Origin: Scolanthus callimorphus
Taxonomy: Eukaryota; Cnidaria; Anthozoa; Actiniaria; Edwardsiidae
NCBI GenBank assembly: GCA_033964015.1
Contig: CM066914.1
Location: forward strand, 19,937,023 to 20,001,022
Direction of reading: 5' to 3'
Length of the DNA: 64,000 bases
A model generated the notes under the pieces. The model saw nothing but the letters and a program-made list of their open reading frames with translations, did not search any database and was not told the DNA's origin. This document shows positions 62,199-64,000 of this stretch, piece after piece. How positions within the stretch are numbered: position 1 is the first letter of the stretch; the number at the start of each line of letters is the position of its first letter. A program made the position numbers and the translations under genes.

Positions 62199-62335
62199 AT
62201 TACACGGTGGCGCGAAGATATGGATTTTATTTTCGAGTGGCAAGAACAGTATTTTACGAACGAGCGCAGCGAGTGAGTAAAATATTGTTTTTGACACGAG
62301 AAAATGAAATCCATATCTTCAAGCCACCGTGTAAT
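62199..62335. mobile_element. Foldback/MITE with ATTACACGGTGGC termini
   Basis: The left ATTACACGGTGGC, then GAAGATATGGATTT, mirrors the right AAATCCATATCTTC, then GCCACCGTGTAAT. The spacer contains GAACGAGCGCAGCGAGTGAG. Confidence 0.75.
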
Positions 62336-62957
62336 GTTCTTTTATTATATGGATTAGAACTGACATAGCGGCAAAATATTACAAATTGAACAACTCACTT
62401 GGTAAAGTCGAAAGTGTTTATTTGTGAAATGCTCCCTCAATCTTTCTGATTTCCAGTGTCGTTAAGAACTAATTTCCTTTTTGTGTTGCTGTAGCTTTCT
62501 CTGCCATAGTTGAAATAAGGTTTTTCTCTTTAGAACTAGAACAAACTTAGTTTTGTGGCTTAAAACTCGTATGACCGAGCGAGCGAGATTTCACTGCAGA
62601 CGAGTCAGGAAAACAACACTGCAAACGTGCACATCCGGGATATTCGGTACATAACTTTTTCATATTTTCACTAGTGAAGATATGGAAAATACGAGTGTTT
62701 TAGTTTCCGGTAAAACACTGGCATCCATATAATAAGTATGATTTCGTATATGTAGTGTAGTTATTTCATTTTTAACTCGTGAATATGCGAAGAATAGAAA
62801 CGAGTTAACATTACGGGGCGCGATGTCATTCACTCTCGCTCGCTAAAATCGAGTCTTGAGACTCTGATGGTAGCGGAAAACCAAATTCGGCCAAAGTTGT
62901 TTGATATGACTTCATCATAATCTAAGATATTCACTGCTTTGATTTAATAGACTATTC

Positions 62958-63113
62958 TTAGGCCTACGGCAAACGCCGAACTTGTTGCTCTTCTGCTGTC
63001 GAACCTTTCCTTTTTCAAAGGATGCCGCTTCATTATACTTTATAATCAAGAAATTTCTATTGTTTTGTATTGGAACGGGCGCGACTCTGGCACGGCGTTT
63101 GCCGTAGGCCTTA
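62958..63113. mobile_element. MITE, TTA-flanked, GGCCTACGGC termini
   Basis: GGCCTACGGCAAACGCCG and CGGCGTTTGCCGTAGGCC are perfect inverted repeats. TTA lies at both outer edges, which fits PIF/Harbinger-type target duplication. Confidence 0.75.
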
Positions 63114-63307
63114 CTTAGACAAAACTACCAGTGCGCGGCTTGGCTGCTGGTATTTGTGGATTGGTTCCTTATTAGTATTAGTCGCATTGAGGGGAATGGA
63201 AAAATCAGAACAATTTTCTGCATTAAATTGCCCAAGTCATGTTGGCAACATGCCAACATACCTTGGTTGATTTAGGGCTGTTTACACACGAATCTTATGC
63301 GGCTTAA

Positions 63308-63827
63308 GGCCATGTCACGTACACGAGGCTTTTTTTTCTTGCAACTCGCAACGCAATTTTGTTGCGTTGCGAATTGCAGTGAATATTGCGCGTCTGACAA
63401 ACCGCGGCAACGCAACAAATTGTTGCGTTGCGAGTTGCAGAAAAAGTAGATTTGATTTCTACTTTTCGCAAAATTGCGAGCAAAAGTGCTGCGTGTGACA
63501 TGTCTCTGCTCGAGGCAATGCTTACTTCTTATTAGCCAATCAGCGCACACCATTCATGTTTTTACTTTGATAAGCCGCTGTACTTTATAATTTTATCACC
63601 GGCGTATTGCATCATTTTTATTACCATGTAATCATGTTGGTACTTACCTATTGTAAATGTTTCTTTTTCTCTATTATGCTGATATAAGCGATATAAAAAT
63701 GTTTATGATTATTATTATTATTATCTTGCAAAAAATATTGCGAGTGTGTGACGTTCCTCGGCAACTCGCAATGTTTTTTATTCGTCATCGTTGCGTTGCA
63801 AGAACAATTGCATTGTGTGACATGCCC
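63308..63827. mobile_element. MITE related to 9417-9669 (GCAACTCGCAACGC-rich)
   Basis: It starts GGCCATGTCACGTACACGAGG, ends ...GTGTGACATGCCC, and is full of TTGCGTTGCGA words. It includes a TTA microsatellite at 63707-63724. Reading frames within it follow the repeat words. Confidence 0.6.
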
Positions 63828-63989
63828 TTTACATTAGAACGCAAGCGCAGATGCAAGCGAAAGAAAATCGAGACGTTGCATTCCCTTGTGCTTCCGTCTA
63901 GTGTGAATCAAGCGAACGCAAGCGCAAGGAACTGATCAATGATGATTTTAAGATTGCGCTTGCGTCCTGCGCTTGCGTGCTAGTGTAAA
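63828..63989. mobile_element. MITE with CGCAAGCGCAG subtermini
   Basis: The left TTTACATTAGAACGCAAGCG is inverted at the right (CGCTTGCGTGCTAGTGTAAA). It abuts the preceding MITE without a gap. Confidence 0.7.
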
Positions 63990-64000
63990 CCACATAAGGG

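Overview
The window is nuclear DNA from an animal, most likely an anthozoan cnidarian (stony coral or sea anemone). It is AT-rich and gene-sparse, has spliced genes with GT-AG introns, and carries many miniature inverted-repeat transposable elements (MITEs). The cnidarian assignment is inferred from the NK-2 genes and the repeat style; no database was searched.

The only protein-coding genes I can support are three paralogous NK-2 class homeobox genes. Gene 1 lies at 3339-4686 (minus strand), gene 2 at 39705-40848 (minus) and gene 3 at 46845-48137 (plus). Each has two exons. Exon 1 encodes an N-terminal TN (tinman/eh1-like) motif. A phase-1 intron of 490-625 bp follows at the equivalent place. 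Exon 2 encodes the homeodomain with the NK-2 hallmark Tyr54, an NK2-specific domain (intact in genes 1 and 2, degraded in gene 3), and a tail ending in Trp. Genes 2 and 3 are divergently transcribed, with about 6 kb between their starts. Gene 3 has a one-base deletion inside the homeobox, in a T run, so it is either a young pseudogene or a sequence/assembly error.

Layout: 1-8 kb holds gene 1 and otherwise featureless DNA. 8.1-24 kb is densely packed with MITEs, foldbacks, a 21-bp minisatellite, poly-C/poly-G tracts and a four-level nested transposon stack at 18.9-23.2 kb. 24-39 kb is gene-free and nearly repeat-free apart from one 130-bp tandem duplication. 39.7-48.6 kb holds genes 2 and 3. 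48.6-54.5 kb is featureless. 54.5-64 kb is again rich in MITEs and foldbacks.

The three genes encode sequence-specific transcription factors. Genes 2 and 3 each have an NK-2-type TCAAGTG site 119-139 bp upstream of the start codon. Genes 1 and 2 have bZIP-type sites (TGACTCA and TGACGTCA) about 95-110 bp upstream. Auto- or cross-regulation is therefore possible but unproven. I found no prokaryotic features, no CRISPR array, no virus and no credible canonical tRNA or rRNA gene.
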